Shown here in pieces: positions 40,801 through 54,062 of a stretch of 64,000 bases of DNA. Each line of letters opens with the position of its first letter. The first letter of the stretch is position 1. Location: the NCBI GenBank assembly GCA_019096065.1, contig JAGUCH010000005.1, forward strand, positions 4,340,001 through 4,404,000. The letters run 5' to 3'. The notes under the pieces are model-generated. The model made no database searches. It was given only the letters and a program-made list of their open reading frames with translations, and was not told where the DNA came from. The translations under genes and the position numbers were made by a program. Source of the stretch: Paracyclopina nana (Eukaryota > Arthropoda > Copepoda > Cyclopoida > Cyclopettidae).

Positions 40801-43800
40801 CATGTTCCGAGCGATTTAGCATGCTGCTGGGCCGCGAGCAGCGCGTGGCCATTGCCTACCAGTAGATAACCCCAAATCAGGTGGAACATTCATTCATGCT
40901 TTTATGAAAATTTGGGGTTGTCTTCTCAAATCTTTCTTGTTAGTCAGTCGCTGCAGCCACTGGCGATCTTCAACTGGTAGTAATATCTCGTGTCATTGTC
41001 AGATTTACCATGATGGGCCAACAGCAGCAGCAAGTCAAGGCATGGCCGCACAAAAAGTTTGAGTTTCGGGTAAATAAAGCTCATTTTCCTCTACATGAAT
41101 AGAGAACAAGTGATATGATGTCGCCGTTTTTTGTGCCCTCGCCAGTCTATTTAAAGCCTTGACTTCTGTAGGCGTTTAGCGCAGCATATGCTATGGTACT
41201 ATCTCTTCGAAAGGGCAACTTTTCAATGCATGCCTTTTTTTGCTGGTGGTGGTTAGCATGCTTAAAGGTATTATGACTTAACCTCAAAAGCCTTCGCCGC
41301 ATTCCTTGTACGACAACCTAAAAGATGTATGGCATAGTAGAATTATTATTATCAAATTGGCTGTTCTCAATTTTCTCGGTGTTACAAAGAATTGGTAATC
41401 AGCCGAAAGAGAGAAAAGTGGTCAGCAGCGGGTTTTCACAGCCTTGGCATAAATCAGAGTAGCTGTCAGTCCAGCTTCCTTGCAGATTATCATATTGTGT
41501 GGTTTTCCCGAAATAATGGAAGCCCGAGATCATTTGTCTCCTCTCCTCGGCTGCTCATCAAATACACCTAGAATTTAAAAGTAATGGATCGCAGATTAGT
41601 TTCGCCCGCTCTTGACTCCGGCCGCGCTGGTCAAAACGTTCGTAGACATAGAAAGCCAGGAGGATAATCGAAAACTCAACTTAGGATCATTCGAGGAGCG
41701 CTAACCATTTCTCCCACTATCGCAATACAGGCCATTCACATTTTTTCACGGGAGCTATCCTCTCCAATCTGAAGCCACCTCCTGTGTTTTCGTTCAGGTT
41801 TCCACATCTATGGAATTTAAGAGTCCAGTTTGAGGCCACTCGCACGTCCCAAGCATTATTTATGCGGAATTTCAATTCACTTTCGTTGTTTACGCCAAAT
41901 TGACGAGTTTTTCCTTTTTGGATGGGACATCGAAAAATGAAGTCGCGAAAATACTAGACCTAAAAGTTGAGACTAAATATATTAAATATTATTTGCTAAT
42001 GACACATTGATCACACAAATACTTTAAAATAATTTGAAAAATCTTTAAATAAATGTATTTTGTGGTACTTTGTATTCTTCTTTTCTCGCTGTGATTAAGT
42101 GGTACGCCTCATATTTGCTAACTCGGTACTAATCGCGTGCTAATGTTGTTTTTCTATCGTCAGCTGAAAATGGCAACAGCTGACCGAATGAAAAATCTTG
42201 AAACTGAGAGCTGAAGGCTGCCGAATTCAGTCTGAAATGCCTAGATAGGCAAAAATGGAGAGGAAATTCCGAAATCTTGTGGCAAATCATTGGAGGAAAA
42301 AGCGGCTGGCCATGTCAAGATGAAGTCTCCAATTTTTTATCCAGCCAACCTGGCTCACTTCCCCCGCTGGAAAAAGCCATTAATGAGCAGGAGGTCCAAG
42401 AGCCGGGATTGCACTCGGCTCGTGGTTGTGGTACCAAGATCCATTTAAAAGTAGTAGGAGTGCTCCTGGGCCATTCGACCAAAAACTGCTATCGCGAGAA
42501 TGGTGATTTTAATCATGACAGAAACGATCTGAGTAGCAAGAATGTGACTTTGTCTGCCCGTCACGCAACATATTCTGCACCTAAATAGAATGGATGAGGA
42601 ATGGGCCTCTGGATCGTTTACCAATGCTGATGACCGGACAACGATAAGGCTAGGCATACTCATGAGTTATGGCCTCGCAAAAACACGGATTATAGGGAGG
42701 CCTGAAATGCCCACATTTGCATTCCGGGAGTGCCAGCGTCCCAATTCTGCCAAGGTAAGTGAATTTGTACCATTACTACTAAGGGGCTCCTAATTGATCC
42801 CAATCTTGGAACTTTATTTTTAACGTTTTCGAATGAAGAATGCAAGATTTCAAGGGGTGACCTTTGGTCCGCAGCAGCCATACCTCACAACGTGAAAAAC
42901 TACCGATTCTGCCCCCTGGTAGAAGGCTAGCTAGGTTGAACAAAAGGACACAAAAAGCACTTTAACTAATCACGGCCCAGGGGATGACAAAGCATTGTTT
43001 CTGTTCACCCAGCAGCAGCAGTTTTTTTTGTGCAAAACCTTTTGTCTCAAATTTGTTCAAGCTTTGGCTGTGCCCAAAAGGGAAAATAATGCGTTGCGCT
43101 TTGCTGTCACAAGACAGAATAAAATTTGGCAGTAGTCGCCTGTCGTATTTTAAGCATAGAATTTTGCCCGTAACCAATTGATTCAGCAGCATCAAGGATG
43201 CGCGAATTTTCCGCCCAATTTTGGGCGACCGCCGCGCTATCAAATATGCTCAAAAACAGAGTATACAATATGCGTCTCGTCGTCTTAAAAAGCAGTTTTT
43301 ACAGCGCTCTGGCACAAAAAGCATATATAGACTTGTGGCAATAAACATGACAGTCTGATTATACACGCCCCTGCCGAGCATAAAAGCTCGAACGAAGCCC
43401 AATTTTCTCTTGCGAGATCGGTTCTTTTTTTCGCCAGATTTGTTGGCATAATACAAATTCAGCCAAGAGCCACTAGTGGACTTGTGAAAAGAAACGCCGC
43501 CCTGCCTCTTCCTAAAAAATCGTTTTTCGCCGGGCTGGCATATTGATCGTTTTTTCCTCTTCAGTGCTTGTCCCAATATACAAAAGTACCCCAATGCACC
43601 TCTCCATTGGCCCTTGGGGCTTTGATGTGAAAATATTCGCTCTATGAATAGATTTGCTGATGATTTTCCAAGCTGGTCTGAAAAAGATTTGATCTGCGCT
43701 GCAATAGCTGTTGAGGATATGATCATGAGTTGGCAATTCTTAGGGTGAATTCTTTAAACAATGGAACTCTATCTGTAGAAAGTGATTGGGCATTTCTCGA

Positions 43801-46800
43801 TTTTCGTCGTCTTCTTCTTCTTTGAGGGAAACCTCGCGGAAATGTAAATTCTTCTTCTTTTTTCGCGGCCTGATCACACACACACACATAGCAGTAGCAC
43901 AACATGCTGTCTTCGATTCTCTGTTCGATCGTATCTCATGGCTGACGTTGCATGGCCATTTTTGGACACCTCTATAGCACAGAAGCATTGGTTGTCGAAA
44001 TCGGTGATGGTGGACACATCAAAGCCAAGTGTGCTTTATGTAGCTAGGCATTGTGCAAACGTGATCGCTATCATGTTACCACCACATCTAGTACTACAGT
44101 TAGAGGACGTTTTTTGCCCAAGAAAATTCATGAGTGTGACGCGATGACTCTCATCGAAAAGTCACACACAAGCTCATGCTTGATGAAACAATTAACACCT
44201 ATCATCCCCGACACTTTGATGGGAGTTCTCACGCTCGGCCTCTACAATATACGCGTTCGCCAACATTTTCACCTTTTTTGGGGGGAGGGCCACTAAGTAG
44301 CCCCAATTCCTTGAACGATCATCATTCGACGCAATTTGGGGAGAAAAAAGTTTGCACTCGCCTGTAAAGCTGAGGCACAAAGTGGACCATTATAGCAAAT
44401 GACGAGGAGTTCTTGGGGAGGATAACGATGGCTGGAAACAGAGCTTAATGTTTATAGATAAGAGATCTCTTGCTGCTGCGGATTTTTTCATATATATGCG
44501 TGCGCCTATTTTTTTCACTGCTACTTCTTCTGAAGTAGTTCTATAAATGGACTGGCCCAGTCATTTGATAAATGTTGTTGGGCACAAACTCGCATCGTCA
44601 TGCCCATTGAAGTGGTATCCCTACTCCTCTGGCTGCTAATGGTTGTTCGTTTTCAAATCGCGGAACTATAGCTGCTTTTCGCCGCTGCTGCTAAAGCTCC
44701 TCGCTGATTACCGAGGAGGAATGTTTTTTAAAAAACTACTCCTCGCGGCCTCCCTCGATGTTTGTCATCCATCAAATGAGCTGTCGTCATGGCCCATGGA
44801 GGAAAAAAACAATGCTAAAAATCCCTCACAAATTGGTATCCAGATCATTATTTTTTTCCTTCTCCTCCAGTCTCCCTGCATGTGACTGACTGACTGACTG
44901 CTGCTGCTGCTGCTACTGGACCCCATATTTGGCGGATCATTGAAAAGCTATGCCAGGTTTTTTTTCCTCCGAGTATACAATCTCTTGTTGATGAGCATTC
45001 TTGCCGCTATAGATTCCATAATTTGCTACTCGTCCTGCATATCAATGCAACCTGATTGTGACTTTGAAATCACAGCAGTTCTGCTGAAGAAGGGGGAGAC
45101 TGTGAAATAAGTTGACATGTGCTTTGTACAGCATACATTCCTTTTGTCGAGGAAAAGGGAAGCTCTTAGTCCCTTTAAATTTACGGCTTGGGGGATTTAC
45201 TATGTAGCGCCATACAGTAGCTTGCATGCCATTAGCGGCTCCTAATGCTGTCGTCCCCAGTATTTTAAAGGGGACAAATGAGCCAAAGATGAATGTGGTG
45301 GCACCAATCCGGAAATTGAGAGGCCACCAACCAAGCAGCCAGTTTTCCTAATGGTAGCCCTGCCAGCCTCATAGTTGGCTATATTTCCATAATAGTTTTG
45401 AGGTGTCCAAACTTACGAGATACTTGGTGGAGGAATGCGGCCAAAATGAACGGCTCAATTTTCGTGAAAGTAAGCGCGGCGGCCACTAATTGACGTAAAC
45501 TCGCTGCGTGTAGTTGTAGTCGTATTCGCATTTGTACTCAAAATATGATGGAGCATCAGTCAATGTCTTCAACAAGGAGGCTCGGGTTTACATATAAGGA
45601 AACTTTGAGGAATTTGTTCTCAACAACCATGGGAATCGTTCGATCGTTCTTCGGTTGGGGGCTGTAAAATCTTGAACGGTTATTAGGGGTATATCTTCGG
45701 CTTGCCACTTGAGGCGATGGCAAAAAACAGGGTGCCCCTCGGTCGACCCCTCATCATCGTGATGATGGACTGCTGCAACTTCGAATGTGAGAGCGTCGAT
45801 TGTAAATGCTGATATTATTGAGACATCCTACTACACTCGACGTTTTACGAGATGATGGCCGTAGCAGCCGAATTTGCAGCCCAATTTGTAGTTAGCTCCT
45901 ATTCAGCGGACTTTTCAATGGGCTCTATAGAAAAGTCATCAAAGGAGGCTTCTCTTTTTTGGCCCAATAAAATGTACCTATACATTAGCAAACATTGATG
46001 GCAATCTGACAGCCACTATTGAGCCAATTCTTGGCATTTTTGCCTCCTTGCTGGCCAACTGTTAATTGGCAAAATCCATCAGCAATCGGAGTCAGGTCGG
46101 CCATTCTGAGGGCCTCATTTGGAGCGTAATTGGCGACACGATCATTCATCTATGGACAGCTACAGGTTTTTTGAGAGAAATCATGGCGGCTTTTAAAAAA
46201 GCTAGCTCCACTTATTATTATACGCGACCACCCAGTTTCTTACTCGTCACATATGGGTTCCTTGGTGCGCGAGAAATTTTCCACTTATGTTTTTTCTACA
46301 CAAAAAGACCGTCATTATGAAATAGGACTTTGACAGCTATATTTAGGCTGCTCCTAATTGTTGCAATCCAAGTTTTTGTAGTAGTAGTAATACTATTGCT
46401 AGACGCCTTGCTTGGAGTCTTTTTTTTCTAGAGCTTGGCTATGGAGAAAATTGCTTGATGCGCTCACGATTAATCCATTTCCATTTCGCAGCTTGGATAT
46501 AGGAGTATCCAATAGCCATTGACAGCAATTTGTAAAATGGAGCAGGTGTGTTTTCCCCTCTAATTTCTACCTTTCGCTTTGGTGAGCATGATGATATGGA
46601 AATGAGGGAAATTACATCCACCTACCAATTTCACCTCTGTCTACTCTGTTTTTCACACGTTTTTTAGGGCTGAAAATAAAAGCTCAAAATCATCTCTCAT
46701 TGGATTGTCGGCCTTGCGCACTAGAAGTACATACACATCTTTCTCACACGGCTCACGTTTCTCAATGTGTCTCTCTCTGTCGTTCATGCAATAAAGTCTT

Positions 46801-47657
46801 GAATCTGCTCCTCTGAGTAGACTGTTTTTTCAGCAGGAAGGGTGATTGTTATCTTTTTCCTTGGTCCGCCGGATCTCTGGTGCTTTTTAGGAATTCTGTC
46901 CCCTCGACTCCCTTGAGAGCTCCTTCGTTATAGCTGCTTACCCCAAAAATAACAATCTGCTTGAAGCTCTGTCGGAATATGGATGTTTGCACACCATTTA
47001 GCCTGCCAGCAGGTCGTCCGGGTCAAGGCAACAATCCTGGGGTTGTTCTCCTCCTCCAACTTCTTCGTCTTCGAGTCGCGCGGCTCGGTTTCAGATGTCA
47101 TAAAGCTTCGCTTTTATGGCTTTTCCTCCTCTCCTCCTCCTCTAAGGATTGAGAAATGTAGTGCCGCGTATCCCTGGTGGTGGCAATGAGGTGCATTTTG
47201 TTCCAACAAAAGCCTGCGCTGATTTGGGCTGAAATCAGGTGGGAAAAGTCAACAGTTCAAACCGCAGCAGAGCTAAAAATTGTTCAAACATAGCATGTAG
47301 TAGTAGTAAATGCCATGTCAAAATTGTAGTAAGTGTTTATTTGTTTGCTTAGTTTGAAGTGATTTTGGCATGCAAGTTCCCACGTTTATGGAAGCATTTG
47401 ATCTGATGCCAAAATCCATGGTATATTATACGCAAATAGCAGCGTGCTATGCTGCGTAGCTTAATGATGTGGAGCAGCGACAAAATGACGAAATGGCGTT
47501 TTTTCTGCCCCCAAAATCGTCGTCCTAACAAAGGAAACACATCTTGATGTGTGAACGGAAACTGGTAAGCCAGAAATAGTTTGAAAACATATTGAACTTC
47601 AAGTGTGAACCCATTTTGAGAGTACTCTACCTAGCAATTAATGTCTTCTTGAGGGCC
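37841..47657. other. Gene desert, middle part
   Basis: Nearly 10 kb between the two TIR element copies. The longest open frames are a minus-strand one at 43726-43250 and a plus-strand one at 42277-42588. Neither resembles a known family, and neither has convincing exon borders. A TGAC/CTG microsatellite sits at 44883-44915. I see no gene here. Confidence 0.5.
44883..44915. repeat. (TGAC)n(CTG)n compound microsatellite
   Basis: Four TGAC units run directly into about five CTG units. Confidence 0.85.
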
Positions 47658-47672
47658 AAATGATGATTTACA
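47658..47672. repeat. 15-bp flanking direct duplication, left, of TIR element copy 2
   Basis: AAATGATGATTTACA abuts the element and recurs exactly at 48041-48055 on its other side. It is longer than the 8-bp duplication of copy 1. Confidence 0.7.
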
Positions 47673-48040
47673 CAAGATGATCTATAGTAATAAGGTGAGT
47701 TCTTGTCGCTGCTGTACTATAGCACACAGTCTGACTGAGCTGTGGTAGGCTTCAAGACAAAATTTAAATATAATTCTGTGGATTTCACTTCCAAAAATTT
47801 CCATAACCTGCCTTAAATTATCAAAAAGTGCCCAAATTGCATACTTTTTTAAAAAATACAGAACTTATCTAGGAGCTCTTTTGAAGACGCGTGAGATTAG
47901 CCCGCTTGCTTCCATGACTGACACATCACTTAAGCTCACGCGCTATGTAGTAAGAACTACTAGCGCCACCTAGGCTAAGACAAACAGATTTGGTGATTTT
48001 AGCATGCAAAACTTGCGTCAAGAACTCACTTACGAGACCC
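47673..48040 (-). mobile_element. Non-autonomous TIR element (MITE), copy 2, inverted relative to copy 1
   Basis: A 368-bp copy in the opposite orientation to the element at 37460. I count three substitutions over the shared length, so the copies are over 99% identical. The CAAGATGATC end is intact; the other end stops at GAGACCC, lacking the five terminal bases (the CAGGG of copy 1). Instead of an 8-bp duplication it is flanked by an exact 15-bp direct repeat. No coding capacity. Confidence 0.78.
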
Positions 48041-48055
48041 AAATGATGATTTACA
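48041..48055. repeat. 15-bp flanking direct duplication, right, of TIR element copy 2
   Basis: AAATGATGATTTACA, an exact copy of 47658-47672. Confidence 0.7.
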
Positions 48056-48901
48056 TTTAATTCCCAAGAATGTCGACGACCTGAAATCCGAGAAATGCTC
48101 ATCCTGCCTGGTCCTTGCCCGGTAAAAAAAGGTGAAAAGTAGACAAAGCTTTGGAATACTTTTTCGCGCTCTTAGATTCCAAATGTCCAGTCAAACAGAC
48201 ACATTCCAGAGTTGGAGGATTTATCAGATTAGCTGTTTGTTTTTCACTCTAAAAAAGGTTTCTTCAATATGACGGCATTTAGGCCGCTTCTTCTTCCATA
48301 TAGTAATGTTCTCCTTCGTAATGTGTGTGATCCTTGTTACGGTGTGAGTAAAAAAGCATTTGACGAGAGATCTCAGTGACAGAAATCTCCTTCTTTTTTG
48401 CCTCCATGTTGAAAACAGAGTCGGACTCCTCACAATATGAAAAATGCCAGAGCATCTGGAGGAGGATGCTATTTCGAGCAAAAACTTTGACAGTTTCTAA
48501 GCCCGAGCGGCGCGGGGGCAAAAAGCAGCTCGATTATTACTCCTATTACAGTTTATGTGTCCCTCGGAGGCAAACGGGGGTCCAATTGTCGCCATTGTTG
48601 AGGTTTTTCTTCAATTGATTCTCAGGTGTTTTTGCCACTTGGCTCGCGCATTGTTTACATGCTCCCTGCAGGTAAATACACTCGAGAGTTTTGCACACTC
48701 ATGGGGTTATAAATGGCGCCGACGGACATGAGTTGTAGTACCTGATGCAAAGATCTTAAGTGATGATGCCCTTATCCAAGAAGACATACCTGATGATGGC
48801 GCATGCCAAAAAGTGCATCAGTCGCCGCCTGTGCAAAACTCCATTGTCAGCACACACCTGAGGGAAAATTTTCGCCACCGTGAGAAAATCGGAAGGATCA
48901 C

Positions 48902-48917
48902 ATATATATATATATAA
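48902..48917. repeat. (AT)n microsatellite
   Basis: Eight AT units in the gene desert. Confidence 0.8.
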
Positions 48918-50703
48918 ATATGGCTGCTTTTCTCCATCTCCTGATGATCTTTTTGATCGTAGACCCCGATATCCAGCTCCACTCTGGCTCCGTGTATGAT
49001 GGAATGTTCGGTTGCCAAAAGATCTCGGCTCTCTCTCTCTGTGTTCTTTAAAAGGCAAGGTATTTACTATTTGTGAGCAGGCCCAGTATTCGGCTAGTGT
49101 GATGATTGGCCCCCGAACGAAAGTCAACCTCCGAGCTGCCTGGGAATGGTAGTAATGTCAGGAATTTAACCCCCTCTGGGGCTACTCACTTATAAAATAC
49201 CAGCCCGAAATGACGGATTGGCAAGCGTTGCCAACTGGATGTATGAATGGGCCTACCAGCTTCTTTTCCCATGCATGGTTCTCAGAAGGCAGGAAGCTGT
49301 TCTTAAAAAACACCCGCTCGCGCGCATAAGGTCAGGCCCGGTATAGCTTTTATATTTCATTTTTTCCCATTCATGGATCAAAGTTGAGAGGATCAGCAAG
49401 TTCTTCGAGGCCTCGTGCCACCTCCTTCATTCATTGTGGAGATACTAAAAAGTGATGGTATCAGAGTAGAACTGAGACAAATGCACATAATTTTTCTTCA
49501 CGCTCGCTCACACCGTGAATAGTAATAAAGTTGACTCAGCAGCAGTTGGGGATAAGAAAACTCGTTTCATACCTATCTTGATCCCAAGTGTTTTTTGCTT
49601 GCTTGCTGCTCAAAACAATTTCGCGAGCCGACACTTGAAGCAAAAAGTCCATTTCATTAAAACAGCACTTTTATGGTGGGCATGCAAGTGTTCATCTAGA
49701 TCTTCAATGGCTGGGCCTCAAGTGCAAATTACATTTGTGCCCATATGAAGCACCGCGCAGGAGGAGCCATTTGAGTGTGGGTGAGTCCAATTTGGCGAAG
49801 AGCTGCCAATTAGTGAATTATTCCGGCTGCTGCAGTGATGGAGTGGTCGTTTTTAAATGTCTCGCGCAATCAAAGGCCACATATGATATGGGCACAAGCA
49901 TCATGCATCATGAGTCCTGAAAAGCGTGAAGACCACCTCTGGAGAGTTATCAGGATGCCCCACACTGTGGGGCACTGGACCCCTTTATTTTAATCAAACT
50001 CCAGCCAAAGTTGACAGCCACTAGACATCATCTTCAATGAAAAAATATCACGGCCGCGTAGATGTGTGGCGGGTGGCCTGCAGACAACCCGAGTGGAAAA
50101 TTGAATCTTCGCCTATGCCCAATTGCTCCATACCTAAAGTGTACACTCACGGCAACTCGTTAGACGATTGTTCCTTTCACTTGGTCACAGTCGGGGGTCC
50201 ATGCTCGTATATAGAAGTAATAGATGCCCAATAATCTGGGGCCTACATAGCACAGTCGTCTGAAGATGAATATCAAGCCTCCCCTTTCCAGACGCGATCT
50301 ACATCAAAAGATTGGCAGCCATGTTGTTCTCATGTCAGAATGAAGCTGTTCCCTTTCTCCTCTGAAAAGTGACCCTTTTTCCGAATTCCCAGACACGAGA
50401 GCAAGACTTCGATTCGGCTCGGCACGTGTTCAAAGCTGGGCCTCTCGCCCATACAGAGTGAAATGCTACATGTCTGGCTTTCAGGCCTCCTGTTCATCAT
50501 TTGGCCGTAATAATAGCTCACTTCACAGACCATCGCCGCGCTATATACTCAACTGCTACAGCAGCGTCTGAGATGTCCGTCAAAATGTGTCTGAAGTCTG
50601 TGTGTGCTGTCGCACATGTCGCTCAACTGCTGTTTCGATTTTTAATCTCTTAATATCATGGACTAAGTAGGTGGGATTGCTTTTAATGAGATCCACGAAG
50701 GGC

Positions 50704-50718
50704 CGCGCGCGCGCGCGC
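50704..50718. repeat. (CG)n run with Z-DNA potential
   Basis: Seven to eight uninterrupted CG units inside otherwise AT-leaning DNA. Confidence 0.8.
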
Positions 50719-53700
50719 ATAATTTTCCACGTTTTTTGCTCTCCCCCAGCATTTATACCTCCTAGCCCGATTTTGATGAAGAAACTGTCAGCATCAAGCA
50801 AATCAAGCAAAAAATGCTGCAGAATTCGTGTTTGCCAACACGGTGACTGACACCTGACATGCAGTGTGGGCCGTTTTTCAAAGGGCTCCTCCGCATCAGG
50901 TCGCGAGGAGTTCCAAATTCAATCGGTCGGTAATAAAAGGGGTTTTTATCTGAGCCCAAATCTCCAAGAGATTTCAGTAGTAGCTTTGTGATTTGCACCT
51001 TATTGCCGTCCAACATGAATGGAGCTGACGACATCCACTGGAAGTTTACGACTTGTACAGCTCACATCATCAGAGCCGAGTTACGAGACATATTTTCAAC
51101 GTTTACGACCATGAAAGTTAAAGTATGACACACTACCTTTATCGTCGATAAGATCGCCATAGAATTTTGCGGAGGAGGAGAAATGAGCAGTGGAGCATTA
51201 TTATATAGCTTTGCCTCGCGGAGGAATTGACATGACATATGTTGGCTGGCCTTTTCTGATGGGTCATTTGTGTCAACGTGGCTCGGTATAAATTGAGCGT
51301 GGTCACCCTCGGGCTAGGGAATAACGAAGCCGTCAAAAAAATTGGCTAGCTTCTTAATAGGAGAAAAAGCCTTTAAAAACTGTATTTTTCGCGAAATTGC
51401 AGCTGTCAGGTGTCGTCTAATTCGCGGCTTCCTATTAGCAAGTGCTGAAGCCTAGCGCATTATTTCTCACGGTGTTTTTTAAAAAGAGCATGATGCCTGC
51501 GCTCGGCGGCCTTTTTGAGCTGTTTGTAAGTGGGTGTCGGTGTCCGATGACCAGAAGAGATCTCACTGGAGATATCATCTATCTGAATACCCGCAATCAT
51601 TGCCTCATTGAGAAGACATCTTTGATCAAGATCAGAAAATAGGAGCAAACACCTTCGCCTTCTTCTCATTGCTCGGAGTAAGTATCAGCATTTTCGTATA
51701 TTTTTTATTGACGGCATTTCACGCCACGACAGCCCTTCGATCTTTTTTTACATGTGGACCCGCACACGAAGACAAACGATGTTCTCACGATTGCACCGTC
51801 ATTCACACTTTTCTCATCTTACCACATTCGTAGAAATCACCACTACGCTAGCAGGAGCAATGTTTGCACTCAAACCTACCCTCGATGCACTTCGGTTGGT
51901 TTTGCCATTAACCTCATCCATTTATGCATGAGGTCGCCGTTTCCTAACTGGTTGGCGGGTAGTAGTGTATGTACGAAGCGAGCGGGGGTTAAAACACGGA
52001 CAATAAATTACGGTTGGTAGAAAATTTCAATTAGAAGCATGAATAATGCTCAAGGGTTAAGTTGACGTCACGAAAAGTGGATTCCTGGCCCATGTGGGAA
52101 CTGAGCTATATTCGCAGCAGGGTGGTTGGAAATGCTATAAAAAAGCATTTACTTATGGGGTGCGAGCAGCATTCTTCAGCAGTGATTGCCGTAAAATATG
52201 AATGACCTAGATTACCCCACCATATTTCCTACTCAAATACTATTTAAAATTCTTCTCCTCGATTGTGGTGCTGGTAATTTTTCATCTTTTTTGTCCTCAT
52301 CATCATCGTCCTCTTCGTTGTCACTGAGATCGAGCCTGTGAGTAGCTGGACTTGTGGTGGACACGATGCAAGAATGCACCGATATCTAGCAGCAGCAGCA
52401 GCAGTATATAGCAGCAGTGAAAACTGGTCCTGGGCTCTTTTGACACAATGACACACAAAGATGCTGGAATGTTTCCGTGAGAAACTTCATCACATCATCA
52501 ATTGATAAAAACTGGAGTGTTAATTGTTTCTCATAAGAGGCTACGTGACCCGATGCATTCTTGGAATCAGTGCACCTTACAAAGAGTTGTTTGGTCGCAC
52601 CTGGCTATCGGGTTGTCATTAATCATTGATGGTGTTGATGCCTGGAAAGAGGCGGTTGAAAAATGAAGAAGTAGCTTTTTGGTGACATGACAACGAAAAA
52701 CTCTTTTAAAGGAGGCTGTGACAATGCGTAAAGCTATTCATTTATCTTGCCAAGGAGCAGCCGAGATGATTCATGAGCTGAATCAGTTTTGAGTAATTCA
52801 TTTATCATGAGAGTCGCTTGCCTCAGTAGTAGCAGTTGTTAAGTGAATGAACTGGAGTAGTTCAATTTTCTCACGGATGAAGTTTGCAGCATTGCAAACA
52901 GTAATGAGAAGGAAGCAGTTTCCTCTAATTCAGAAGAGGTCGACCACGTCGACCCACAACCATATAAAGTTGACGACCAATTTCCCCGAATTCTTGCGGA
53001 TGATTGACATGTTTGCTCTCCCCGCGAGGTTGTAGCTAGTATTATTGTTGATTCAGCGTATATTTCATACTCTGACAATATACAAGTTTACTTACAAATA
53101 ATATACAAGATTATATATGAGAGTAGTGCAGCAGAGTGGTAACCGAGGTTACTTCTTGTAAGGGAGGACACTTTTTTTAAGGTCTGACAGCGGTAATTTT
53201 TTTCATGTGGATACCTGCTTCCAAAAGCATGAGCACGCGCAAAATGAAGCATATATCTTGCAGTTTATAGAAGTCTCCTCGTAAACTTGTACTTGTTGAT
53301 GTGATTGGGGGGCTGTATAAAAATATGAGTTGAGGAAGAAGCTCGCTGAACTGTGAATATTATCATTGAGGTCTGAGGAGTAATTCAAAAATGCAATTTG
53401 GAACTGCTATTGTTTGAGTGCCCTTTGAGTCGAGAGAATGAGGTGGTTGAGAGGTAATCTATTGCAAGTTTTTGCGGTCTGCAGATATAGGAACAATAAC
53501 AACAGTCATCAGAGCATTCATTTAAATAATTGAGGGCATGAGGGGGTGCTTTGGTCATTGGCTCATCCCCTTGCCTGCTAGCATAAAAGGCACTGCAGGA
53601 ACACACCGTAAAAATAGTAGTGATAGTCTCTTAAGGTAAATATGCAAATGATAAATGCATGTAGCACCATGTGGTCATCAGGTTGGTTGATATGTTTTTG

Positions 53701-54062
53701 TCACAATTCTTGGGGCTTGGCAGTAACCGCAATACTGCACTGAATGGGCCAATTTTTTAGACTATAGTATGTATATCTAATATGAATTCTTTTTCGTATG
53801 TGTGTGTGTATGTAAGTTGCGAGGGGTCATGTTCCACCGCACCAGGCTTACTTCTCCTGATTCTCGAGCCTGCTCGTGCGCGCATGCGGAGCTTGGTGAC
53901 GATAGATTAATGAAGTCTGTGATTGAGAGTAGTGGTCTGACAACTGTCTATATAGGGAGGATATTATTACGTATGCTTGCTACGAATTGCACGAATGATG
54001 CTACTAAAAGTGTGCTTGAGTGAGGAGGGCTGTAGTCACCGGGAGGAACTATTTTTTTGTGC

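Larger units (their letters stand above)
48056..54062. other. Gene desert, right part, up to the 3' end of Cdk4/6 paralogue B
   Basis: About 6 kb with no recognised gene. It contains an AT dinucleotide run (about 48902-48917), a pure CG run (about 50704-50718) and a RORE on the minus strand at 52203-52213. The last few hundred bases should include the 3' UTR of the minus-strand kinase gene, but I see no clear poly(A) signal for it. Confidence 0.45.

Noticed and set aside
42277-42588. 103-codon plus-strand open frame in the desert
   Set aside because: No recognisable domain, no partner exons and no poly(A) signal placed for it.
43250-43726. 158-codon minus-strand open frame in the desert
   Set aside because: No family resemblance, no supporting exon borders, and a basic low-information composition. 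Likely chance.
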